Program-made: the position numbers and the translations under genes | DNA from: Acidobacteriota bacterium | GTDB lineage: Bacteria; Acidobacteriota; Terriglobia; Terriglobales; Acidobacteriaceae | Direction of reading: 5' to 3' | Assembly: GCA_021802085.1 (NCBI GenBank) | Contig: JAKAAZ010000229.1 | Coordinates: 1 to 5,430 of the forward strand | Length of the DNA stretch: 5,430 nucleotides | Notes under the pieces: model-generated | Database searches by the model: none | What the model was told of the DNA's origin: nothing | Seen by the model: the letters and a program-made list of their open reading frames with translations, nothing else | Shown here: in pieces, positions 1 to 5,394 of the stretch | Layout: every line of letters begins with the position of its first letter | Numbering within the stretch: the stretch's first letter is position 1

Positions 1-269
1 TGATCGGCAGCCCGACGATTCCGGAAGTGACGCTGCATCTGGCGAACGGCAAGACATTCTCGATCGTCGCGAAGAATGTGTCCACTGAAAATAAATATGT
101 CATCGCGGCCACGTTGAATGGCGCACCACTCCATCAAGCATGGTTCCGCAATGAGGATATTCTGCGGGGCGGACGGCTGGTGTTGACTATGGCCGCGAAG
201 CCGAAGCTATGGGCGACGGGCGCAGCGCCCCCGTCCAGCTCGACCATCTCTACTGTAAATCCGCTTTAG
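1..269 (+). CDS. GH92 family alpha-mannosidase, C-terminal end (partial)
   Basis: This is the last 88 complete codons of a gene that enters from the left edge; the reading frame begins at base 3 and is open to the edge. The visible protein begins IGSPTIPEVTLHLANGKTF and continues with N-x-S-x-E-N-K-Y, then TLNGAPL, then W-F-(5)-I-L-R-G-G-R-L-V-L-T-M. This is the usual ending of GH92 enzymes (gsP.f..v.i.l.nGk.f.i.a.n.s..n.Yi...lNG.pl...w......i..Gg.l...m). GH92 enzymes are calcium-dependent exo-alpha-mannosidases, usually exported, that trim alpha-mannose from N-glycans or mannans. The catalytic core lies outside the window, so activity cannot be judged. The tail beyond the family end (ATGAAPPSSSTISTVNPL) is short, Ser/Thr/Pro-rich and probably disordered. 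The stop TAG (267-269) overlaps the stop of the convergent minus-strand gene. The family call rests on recalled motif similarity and is fairly secure. Confidence 0.82.
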   Translation, partial: IGSPTIPEVTLHLANGKTFSIVAKNVSTENKYVIAATLNGAPLHQAWFRNEDILRGGRLVLTMAAKPKLWATGAAPPSSSTISTVNPL

Positions 270-2482
270 CGCGTGAAATCGACTTCGACCGGGACTGACT
301 CGGCGGAGTTGGGAAAGCGTATCCGCAGTGTGTCTCCATTCCTGTCATAGTCCTCGCGGCTGAGCGGCTTGCCTGCAACCAGCACACGCGTGGGATTGCG
401 TTGTGTGCGTATGCGCACAACGGCGTTGGTGTCTGCAATGCCATCGGCAAGGAAATTGAATTTGCCCGCGCTGGCGTGTTCCTCGCGGACTCTGCACGCG
501 GCGGCAATCACGGTCGGCGTGGAGCTGGCAGGCGGGGCATCCAGATCAACCAACAAAAAGCGGCTGTTTGGAGCGAGGGTTACCGTGGTAAGGATGGGCA
601 GATCGGCGTGGAAGAGGTCGATGAAATGGCCATGCAAAACGCGGGGTTTCGCGCCGGGGATGGATTCATCGAGACCAGCCGCGACGATGTAGGGGCCGCG
701 CCGCAATACCAAGGCGTTTGTTTCATTCCATTGCAGATGGACCGCGGCGGCGGCCTGACGAGCGAGTTTGCGAATCGCCGCGTCGCCGTCTTGCTGGTAC
801 GTCGATGCGGCGGGCGACAGCCGCGCGGAGACCACCACACCACTGCCAACCTTGAACATTCCGCTTGCATCTTTGGGGATGCCCAGCGCAGCGAACAGAT
901 GCTGGCGCGGAGTTGCATAGAAATTGGACGACGTGTTCCACCACTCGCGGACCGCATTGTAAGGGTCGTCATCGTTGTCCACGACGACCAGCGCGCCGCC
1001 TGCTCGCACCCACTTTGCCAGAGCAATGTGGAACTGCGGCGTGGGCGGCTTTTGACCTTCATAGGTGAGTAGCAGCAGCTTGTATCGGGCAAGGAATCCG
1101 GGCGCGGTGGCGCTTTCAATCTGCACTGGTTCGACCGGTAGACCGCGTTGGAGCAGGGGCAAGGCCAGTCCAAAAAACGAGCCAAGGTTTGCGTCGGAAG
1201 GGTGAGGCGCCGCGCGTTCGAACATCATGGTGTCGGAAACCAGCACACCAACGTTCCGCGTTCCGGAAACTTCCCAGCGAACATTTGCCTGTTTCATATC
1301 GCCCAGCGCGCTGATGACGGCTTGCAATTCCGTCGCGTACGGCTGAGGAATTCCAACTTTGTCCGGGTTGGTTTGCGGCGCTTGCCCGGCGGCGCTGGAG
1401 TCGGCAGGATGCTTGCCATTGAAGATGCGATCCGGCCACGGCATGATTTCGAAGCGCCAGACTTCAGAATTCAGAAGGGAAGCGGTGAGCGTGCTCTCCC
1501 AGTTGGTCCGATAATCTTTCCAGGTGTGCCGCGGATTGTCCTCCACCGGATCGTTCAGGTACCAGACGCGGCGTCCGGAGGCGCGGACCAGGTTCTGCAT
1601 CGCTCCGTACTCGAGGAACGCGGTCGAGAATGTGCGTTCTTTCAGGCGTCCCTCATACACATTCAGGGCACGCGCGGTGCCGGTCCATACCTGGGCAATG
1701 TAGCCGTCGGCTCCTACATCGATCAAGGAAGACTCGGGGCTGACGATGTCCCAGTGCGCATAATTGATGAGCGAATGGGTGGCGACATAGCAGGGAATGG
1801 TGGCGTCGTGGGCGCGGCCGTATTGTTTTACGGAGTCGAAAATTTGGCCCAGCGTTCGGCGATACAGGTAATATTTCAGCTTGGAAGCGCGATACTGCGC
1901 ATCGGGAGAAGAGTCGGGCGCCTGCCAGTACTCGCCATAATAGGATTTCCATTCACGCTTGAAATTGTCGGACCAGCCGGTGGCGGCCCAGTATTCCGGT
2001 TCTTCCAGATAGATGGCGCCCGCGCCCGCATCCAGCGCCTGCTGGACACGAGAGGAGAGAAAGTGTCCGTAGGCCGCTTTCGGCGAGATGTACGGTGTAA
2101 TCCGGGCCATATCGCCATGCAGTCTCAGTTGGCCGTTTTTGAATTGTTGCGCTTCGTCCCAATGACGCTGGCCGTCGAAGTTGCCATCCAGATAATCCTG
2201 ATACGAGCCCCACGCCACACCGGTCATCACCTGAACCAGGTAGCCGTGCTGACGCCATGAATCCAGACGCGCAGGCATGGAGGGATCGATGCCGTAGACC
2301 ATGGCAACGTCGGCATTCAAGTTGACGCGCGGAGACCAGGGGCGATTGGACTGGAAGCTCAAGCGCTGCTGGTTGCGTCGCGCGTTTCCGTCCTTGTCCG
2401 CGGCGACATCCTGGGCAAAGAGCGGACGGGCGAGCAGCAGGGATGTGATGGCCAGCACAGCGGCAGCATGGTGTTGTTTCAT
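266..2482 (-). CDS. Secreted glycoside-hydrolase-like protein of unassigned family (738 aa)
   Basis: The frame stays open upstream to about 2803, but I place the start at ATG 2482-2480. A GGAG (plus-strand CTCC, 2492-2495) lies 9 nt before it, and the protein then opens with a signal peptide (MKQHHAAAVLAITSLLLARP, then LFAQ, cleavage near residue 23). Residues about 50-350 read like a TIM-barrel sugar-processing domain: VNLNADVAMVYGID, QVMTGVAWGSY, then AIYLEEPEYW (E160, E161, E163), RRVWYLNDPVED, and WRFEIMPWP (E345). E160/E161/E163 and E345 are possible acid/base and nucleophile candidates, which is inference only. Residues about 405-510 resemble the Rossmann-like 'trimerisation' domain of GH42-type enzymes (RNVGVLVSD, YKLLLLTYEG, WVRAGGALVVVDNDDDP). 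Residues about 590-738 look like C-terminal beta-sandwich. I cannot place it in a numbered GH family. Its neighbours encode GH92 and GH130 enzymes, suggesting a role in mannoside breakdown in the periplasm or outside the cell. It converges on the GH92 gene with overlapping stops. Confidence 0.85.
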   Translation of the reverse strand: MKQHHAAAVLAITSLLLARPLFAQDVAADKDGNARRNQQRLSFQSNRPWSPRVNLNADVAMVYGIDPSMPARLDSWRQHGYLVQVMTGVAWGSYQDYLDGNFDGQRHWDEAQQFKNGQLRLHGDMARITPYISPKAAYGHFLSSRVQQALDAGAGAIYLEEPEYWAATGWSDNFKREWKSYYGEYWQAPDSSPDAQYRASKLKYYLYRRTLGQIFDSVKQYGRAHDATIPCYVATHSLINYAHWDIVSPESSLIDVGADGYIAQVWTGTARALNVYEGRLKERTFSTAFLEYGAMQNLVRASGRRVWYLNDPVEDNPRHTWKDYRTNWESTLTASLLNSEVWRFEIMPWPDRIFNGKHPADSSAAGQAPQTNPDKVGIPQPYATELQAVISALGDMKQANVRWEVSGTRNVGVLVSDTMMFERAAPHPSDANLGSFFGLALPLLQRGLPVEPVQIESATAPGFLARYKLLLLTYEGQKPPTPQFHIALAKWVRAGGALVVVDNDDDPYNAVREWWNTSSNFYATPRQHLFAALGIPKDASGMFKVGSGVVVSARLSPAASTYQQDGDAAIRKLARQAAAAVHLQWNETNALVLRRGPYIVAAGLDESIPGAKPRVLHGHFIDLFHADLPILTTVTLAPNSRFLLVDLDAPPASSTPTVIAAACRVREEHASAGKFNFLADGIADTNAVVRIRTQRNPTRVLVAGKPLSREDYDRNGDTLRIRFPNSAESVPVEVDFTR

Positions 2483-2543
2483 TCCAGATTTCTCCAAGGA
2501 CGCGATGGGTCCGATACGTGGCGCAGTTTTATGGGCGCTACAA

Positions 2544-2549
2544 ATTATC
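2544..2549 (-). promoter_or_regulatory. Possible -10 box for the minus-strand secreted enzyme
   Basis: Plus-strand ATTATC reads GATAAT on the minus strand, a 5/6 match to TATAAT, about 60 nt upstream of the ATG at 2482. No good -35 hexamer lies 16-18 nt further upstream (best is roughly CTGCAT). It is a weak candidate in an AT-richer patch of the intergenic region. Confidence 0.25.
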
Positions 2550-2614
2550 CATGATTGACGAAGAAAATGCAGCGACGATCTGGAATGTGCTGTCGCTGAT
2601 GGCCTCTTCGGCAG

Positions 2615-2639
2615 AAAAGCCGGCATGGCTGGCCTTTTT
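2615..2639. terminator. Bidirectional terminator-like hairpin
   Basis: GCCGGC (2619-2624) and GCTGGC (2628-2633) form a 6-bp stem with one G-U pair and an ATG loop. The stem is flanked by AAAA (2615-2618) and, after one C, TTTTT (2635-2639). The A and T runs make it look like an intrinsic terminator in either direction. It lies between two divergent genes, where no terminator is needed for gene ends. It could insulate the two promoters, act as an attenuator, or end a short unseen transcript. Confidence 0.4.
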
Positions 2640-2644
2640 AGCAT

Positions 2645-2660
2645 AGTGACGTTGCTCACA
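2645..2660. promoter_or_regulatory. CRP-type operator-like palindrome (AGTGA-N6-TCACA)
   Basis: AGTGA-CGTTGC-TCACA matches the CRP consensus TGTGA-N6-TCACA at 9 of 10 half-site bases. Downstream, TACAAA (2683-2688) matches the -10 consensus at 4 of 6 positions and has no usable -35 before it. If it is a -10 box, transcription starts near 2694-2695 and the palindrome is centred at about -42, the class II activator position. That would drive the hydrogenase protease gene with a leader of about 220 nt. The palindrome is seen directly; the activator and promoter are inference. It could also act on the minus-strand gene, whose start is about 170 bp away. Confidence 0.4.
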
Positions 2661-2699
2661 GACCGGTTCGCATCTCTTGACGTACAAAGAAGCCAGCGA

Positions 2700-2779
2700 G
2701 GACGGAAGTCCCGTCGGAACAACCCGCGTAGCGCAGGAACAGCGACGCGGCAGAGTGAACGGCACGAAGGAACATTGCC
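2700..2779 (+). other. Predicted structured leader RNA with repeated GGAACA
   Basis: Three small hairpins follow one another. The first is GACGG (2701-2705) with CCGTC (2711-2715), or alternatively GGAC-GGAA-GTCC at 2700-2711. The second is CCGCGT (2724-2729) with ACGCGG (2745-2750), extended by CGC/GCG (2732-2734 and 2742-2744) around the loop AGGAACA. The third is a weak GGCA (2761-2764) with TGCC (2776-2779) around a loop that also holds AAGGAACA. GGAACA occurs at 2716-2721, 2736-2741 and 2769-2774. GGA in hairpin loops resembles CsrA/RsmA binding sites, but no such regulator is visible here and the match is by eye. The region lies just upstream of a possible leader ORF. Confidence 0.3.
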
Positions 2780-2801
2780 CTGGAGCACAGCAGGAGGAAG
2801 C

Positions 2802-2897
2802 ATGGCTGTCTACCAAGTCCTGCCGCTGATCGACGGGATGCTGAACCAGGCCGATGGTGGTGGAACTGGTAGACCCAGATGGAAAGCATCTGGATGA
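2802..2897 (+). CDS. Possible 31-aa leader peptide ORF before the hydrogenase protease gene
   Basis: ATG at 2802 follows a strong AGGAGG (2792-2797) by 4 nt. It opens a 31-codon frame, starting MAVYQVLPLIDG and ending RPRWKASG, that stops at TGA 2895-2897. The stop sits 2 nt before the GGAG (2900-2903) of the protease gene. This geometry suits translational coupling or a regulatory leader. The peptide has no signal peptide, membrane segment or motif I recognise. The frame is open further upstream to 2625, but no ribosome site supports that start, and it would begin inside the terminator-like hairpin. It may instead be a chance ORF in a 5' leader. Confidence 0.35.
   Translation: MAVYQVLPLIDGMLNQADGGGTGRPRWKASG
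2875..2893 (+). promoter_or_regulatory. Perfect 7-bp hairpin just before the protease ribosome site
   Basis: CCAGATG (2875-2881) and CATCTGG (2887-2893) are exact inverted copies around a GAAAG loop. The stem ends 6 nt before the GGAG of the protease gene and lies inside the last codons of the possible leader ORF. An upstream CTGG (2866-2869) could pair with CCAG at 2875-2878 instead, giving a competing stem. A ribosome finishing the leader ORF would melt the hairpin. Confidence 0.4.
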
Positions 2898-2912
2898 AAG
2901 GAGACACGACGC

Positions 2913-3431
2913 ATGACACCCGCTCTGATTTTGGCGTGCGGCAACCCCCTGCGAGGCGACGATGGCCTTGGCGGATGGATGGCTGCTCAGGTTCAGGAGA
3001 AATTCACCAGCTCCCAGGTAAAGGTGGTGGCATCGCAACAGTTCACGCCGGAGTTGGCCGAGCCCATCAGTACAGCGGACACGGTGATCTTCCTCGACTG
3101 CTCAGCAAAAGAAGAGCCTGGGAAGGTTTCCTTGCAGGTGATGGCGCCCGCCGAGAAGCTTCCTCGACTGATCAGCCACCACATGCATCCTGCCACCCTG
3201 CTGCGGCTTTCTCAGGAACTGTACGGAAGAATTCCGCGGCATGCCTATTTCATCACGGTCGGCGGAAAGTCGTTCAAGATGGGATCGCAGCTCAGCGATG
3301 CTGTCCGCAATGCGGGGCCCGCGGTTCTCACGCTGGTCGCGGAGATCGTGCAAGGAGCGAACACGCTGCGCTGGAACCTGCCAGGTTCGGAACAATTGGT
3401 GGCAGACGAGTCCGAACTCACGACCGTTTGA
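2913..3431 (+). CDS. NiFe-hydrogenase maturation protease (HycI/HybD family, M52)
   Basis: This 172-residue cytoplasmic endopeptidase removes the C-terminal extension of a NiFe-hydrogenase large subunit after nickel insertion. The protein shows GNPLRGDDGLG at 10-20, FLDCSAKEEPG at 60-70 and SHHMHPATLL at 88-97. By alignment with HybD (Glu16, Asp62, His93), the nickel-sensing ligands should be D17, D62 and H89 or H90. The length is slightly above the usual 150-165, with the excess at the C-terminus (about 149-172). There is no signal peptide. ATG 2913 is preceded by AAAGGAG (GGAG 2900-2903, spacing 9). No hydrogenase subunit or hyp gene is visible in the window, so its substrate is elsewhere or outside the edges. 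The stop lies 16 nt before a tRNA gene, so a shared transcript is possible. The family is secure; the particular hydrogenase served is unknown. Confidence 0.92.
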   Translation: MTPALILACGNPLRGDDGLGGWMAAQVQEKFTSSQVKVVASQQFTPELAEPISTADTVIFLDCSAKEEPGKVSLQVMAPAEKLPRLISHHMHPATLLRLSQELYGRIPRHAYFITVGGKSFKMGSQLSDAVRNAGPAVLTLVAEIVQGANTLRWNLPGSEQLVADESELTTV

Positions 3432-3447
3432 TAGACTGAGCAGGCGG

Positions 3448-3522
3448 GCGGGAGTAGCTCAATGGTAGAGTAGCGGCTTCCCAAGCCGTTGGTTGCGGGT
3501 TCGATCCCCGTCTCCCGCTCCA
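3448..3522 (+). tRNA. tRNA-Gly (anticodon CCC)
   Basis: The 75 nt fold as a full cloverleaf. Acceptor GCGGGAG pairs with CTCCCGC. D-arm GCTC pairs with GAGT around AATGGTA. The anticodon stem GCGGC/GCCGT encloses loop TTCCCAA, with anticodon CCC at 3480-3482. The T-arm GCGGG/CCCGT encloses TTCGATC. The discriminator is T, as in bacterial glycine tRNAs, and CCA is encoded (3520-3522). It reads GGG codons. It starts 16 nt after the protease stop with no room for a separate promoter in that gap, so it is probably transcribed from upstream or from a promoter inside the protease gene. Confidence 0.97.
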
Positions 3523-3571
3523 GAGGAATTCTTGTCTTCGCACACCGTGGTGTTTCCCGCTTCACTTCCCG

Positions 3572-3577
3572 TATTAT
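3572..3577 (+). promoter_or_regulatory. Possible -10 box for the GH130 gene
   Basis: TATTAT matches TATAAT at 5 of 6 positions and lies 25 nt before the ATG at 3603. That leaves a short leader holding the ribosome site GGGGAG (3591-3596). No convincing -35 hexamer lies 16-18 nt upstream (GGTGTT-like). Readthrough from the tRNA transcript, with mRNA released by tRNA 3' processing, is the alternative. Confidence 0.3.
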
Positions 3578-3602
3578 GGGTATGACAAAAGGGGAGATTT
3601 CC

Positions 3603-4736
3603 ATGCGCAGGTTCGCTGCTTTTCTTGTTGGAGTCATGCTTTGTTGCACTGGCGCTCACGCACAACATGTATCTGGAAATGCCTGGGAGCTGGGGCCGTT
3701 TGAGCGTCCGGCGCACAGCGGACCCGTCATTACACCCAATCCCGCATCTGTTTTTCTGGATCCCATTCGCAACGAACCTGTTCACTGGGAGGCGTTGCAT
3801 GCCTTCAATCCAGCGGCGATCGTGCGGGATGGAAAAATCGACGTGCTGTATCGCGCCGAGGATGATACGGGAGCCATGAAAATTGGCGGGCACACATCCA
3901 GGCTAGGTCTGGCTGTCAGCACCGATGGAATTCACTTCACAAGGAATCCAGCGCCCGTTTTCTTTCCTGCTCGCGACTCGCAGATGCAACTGGAATGGCC
4001 CGGCGGAACGGAGGATCCGCGCATTGTCGAAACTGCGGATGGGATGTACGTACTTACGTACACGCAGTGGAATGGCAAGATCTGGCGAGTGGGAATTGCG
4101 ACATCGCGCGATCTGATTCACTGGACAAAATATGGGCCGATCTTTGCCGATGTGCCGGGAGGGAAATACGACCATCTGGCGTATAAATCCGCGGGTATTG
4201 TGACGCGCCTTGCCGGCGGTAAATTGGTTGCTGCAAAAATTCACAACAAGTATTGGATGTATTGGGGGGAAGTAAAAATACGGCTGGCGACTTCGAGCGA
4301 TCTGATCCATTGGACGCCGGTGGAGGACACGCACGGAAATGCCGTTGTGGTTCTTGCGCGCCGCTCCGGCCATTTCGATAGCGCCTTCCCTGAAATGGGA
4401 CCACCCCCGCTGCTTACCGAGAACGGAATTCTGGTGATCTACAACGGCAAGAACGATGCGAAGGATGGAGATCCATCGCTGGGGCCGGGGGCCTACTCGG
4501 ACGGGCAGGCTCTGTTCAGCACGCAGGATCCAACAAAGCTGATTGCTCGAACGGATCAGCCTTTCTTCAAGCCGGAAATGCCGTTTGAAAAAACAGGGCA
4601 GTACTCCGCGGGCACGACCTTTGCCGAGGGACTGGTTTTCTACAAGGGAAAATGGTTTTTGTACTATGGGTGCGCCGACTCGATGGTGGGTGTCGCCATC
4701 TCGGCGGATAGAAATCCCGCGCTGCATTCCGAGTAG
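3603..4736 (+). CDS. Secreted GH130-type beta-mannosidase or mannoside phosphorylase
   Basis: The frame is open back into the tRNA, but ATG 3603 is favoured. GGGGAG (3591-3596) lies 6 nt upstream, and the protein starts directly with a signal peptide (MRRFAAFLVGVMLCCTGAHA, cleavage before Q21). The 377 residues follow the five-bladed propeller pattern of GH130: FNPAAI (68-73), VLYRAEDD (81-88), GGTEDPR (134-140), two WT-strand repeats (SRDLIHWT 168-175 and SSDLIHWT 231-238), KYWMYWGE (216-223), FPEMGPPPL (262-270), IYNG (279-282), YSDGQALF (298-305) and YYGCADS (354-360). D138 of the EDPR motif is the probable catalytic acid. E223 and E264 are possible base residues if the enzyme is a hydrolase. 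GH130 contains both cytoplasmic phosphorylases and exported beta-1,2-mannosidases; export here favours hydrolysis, because free phosphate is scarce outside the cell (inference). The link to the GH92 gene supports mannoside breakdown. Confidence 0.88.
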   Translation: MRRFAAFLVGVMLCCTGAHAQHVSGNAWELGPFERPAHSGPVITPNPASVFLDPIRNEPVHWEALHAFNPAAIVRDGKIDVLYRAEDDTGAMKIGGHTSRLGLAVSTDGIHFTRNPAPVFFPARDSQMQLEWPGGTEDPRIVETADGMYVLTYTQWNGKIWRVGIATSRDLIHWTKYGPIFADVPGGKYDHLAYKSAGIVTRLAGGKLVAAKIHNKYWMYWGEVKIRLATSSDLIHWTPVEDTHGNAVVVLARRSGHFDSAFPEMGPPPLLTENGILVIYNGKNDAKDGDPSLGPGAYSDGQALFSTQDPTKLIARTDQPFFKPEMPFEKTGQYSAGTTFAEGLVFYKGKWFLYYGCADSMVGVAISADRNPALHSE

Positions 4737-5083
4737 AAGCCGTAAAGGCGGTGATCGTGCCAAACGCCCACCGACCTGTCGATCACGATCGACGAGCTTT
4801 GTCTACGTTTTTTCCCGCGACGCAGTCGCTGTAGCGGGTCCGACAGACCGATGTTCGGCGCCGCAGAAAAATCGATCGCTCTGCAACAATAGCCTTGGCC
4901 CAAAAGGGTCTGGCGGCATATTCTTAACCAATCTAGCCGATGAACCGCGCTCTCCATGAATGTATTTTCAAGAATCCGGATCCCGACCGGCGTCTCCAGT
5001 CGACTAGCAAGGAGAGATATCGAACCGATGTGCTACGAGCTGTACGGATAAAATCCAGCAAGAGCTTCTTCCATGGTGAACTT
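4737..5083. other. Intergenic stretch with stem-loops, no convincing gene
   Basis: No frame here has both a credible ribosome site and protein-like content. It holds a perfect hairpin GTCGAT-CACG-ATCGAC at 4778-4793, whose right part can alternatively pair with GATCGTG at 4753-4759 (CACGATC 4784-4790). It also holds CCCGC/GCGGG (4814-4818 and 4834-4838) with inner GAC/GTC. A short GGCCC-AAAA-GGGTC hairpin lies near 4907-4920. A strong AAGGAG (5009-5014) is followed by ATG 5028, which opens only seven codons (MCYELYG), and by an overlapping GTG 5030 in frame with the lysine-rich gene. Confidence 0.5.
4778..4813 (+). terminator. Weak terminator candidate after the GH130 gene
   Basis: A perfect 6-bp stem (GTCGAT with ATCGAC, loop CACG, 4778-4793) lies about 40 nt after the GH130 stop. 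TTT (4798-4800) and a run of six T (4808-4813) follow, but the longer T run begins 14 nt after the stem. That is too far for a classical intrinsic terminator, so it may be only a 3'-end stabilising hairpin. Confidence 0.3.
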
Positions 5084-5305
5084 GTGACGAAACTTCCAGC
5101 TTATGTCCTGTTTTTCTCTCTGGCGATCGCGGTGCCGATCGTTGCCCATGCCGCAGCTAACCCCGTCCAGCGCGCATCGCGAACCAGCCCATCCAAGTCA
5201 AGAAAGGCGTATGTAAAAAACCAGAAGAAGCAAAAAAAGAAGTTGAGAAAAGCGCAAAAAAAGTCGCAAAAACAAATGAAGAAGAGCCACAAAATGGCCC
5301 ACTGA
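5084..5305 (+). CDS. Small secreted lysine-rich protein (73 aa), function unknown
   Basis: From GTG 5084 the protein has a clear signal peptide (MTKLPAYVLFFSLAIAVPIV, then AHA, cleavage near residue 23). A short Ser/Arg/Pro linker follows, then a very basic tail from residue 38 to the end, with repeated KK, QKK and KAQKK units and final KKSHKMAH. A GGTGA at 5075-5079, a partial match to the full Shine-Dalgarno, supports this start. The alternative GTG 5030 is in frame, with a stronger AAGGAG but 15-nt spacing, and would add 18 residues before the signal peptide. ATG 4940 is in frame but has no ribosome site. The mature part would be about 50 residues, probably unfolded and highly positive. 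It might bind anionic surface polymers, nucleic acid or cell wall; nothing in the sequence decides this. I do not recognise a family. Confidence 0.6.
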   Translation: MTKLPAYVLFFSLAIAVPIVAHAAANPVQRASRTSPSKSRKAYVKNQKKQKKKLRKAQKKSQKQMKKSHKMAH

Positions 5306-5394
5306 AAAATAGCCAAAGATATTTGAAATTTTGAAGCCAGCGGTCGTCTGTCCGATGATCTTGTTATCCCGACGAGAGCAAAGGGAGGCGACCG

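Noticed and set aside
401..1072. Long plus-strand frames inside the secreted-enzyme gene (also 1148-2260)
   Set aside because: They are antisense to a coherent, domain-bearing protein and have no motifs or supported starts; they look like high-GC shadows.
2483..2803. Upstream extension of the minus-strand secreted enzyme (845-residue version)
   Set aside because: The extension puts 107 low-quality residues before a clear signal peptide and lacks a good ribosome site; ATG 2482 has GGAG at 9 nt.
3498..3522. tRNA 3' end as an integration (att) site
   Set aside because: No second copy of the tRNA 3' sequence and no integrase are visible in the window.
4045..4062. Near-perfect palindrome TGTACGTA-CT-TACGTACA
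   Set aside because: It lies inside the GH130 gene over the codons for MYVLTYT. By rough count, one such 8-bp inverted repeat is expected by chance in a window of this length.
3903..4763. Minus-strand 286-codon frame opposite the GH130 gene
   Set aside because: It is antisense to a clear GH130 enzyme, has no recognisable protein content and no good ribosome site.
4814..4838. CCCGC/GCGGG hairpin as a terminator
   Set aside because: The T run precedes the stem on the plus strand, and on the minus strand A's follow it, so neither orientation gives an intrinsic terminator.
4940..5083. ATG 4940 as the start of the lysine-rich protein
   Set aside because: There is no Shine-Dalgarno, and it would place about 48 unrelated residues before a clear signal peptide.
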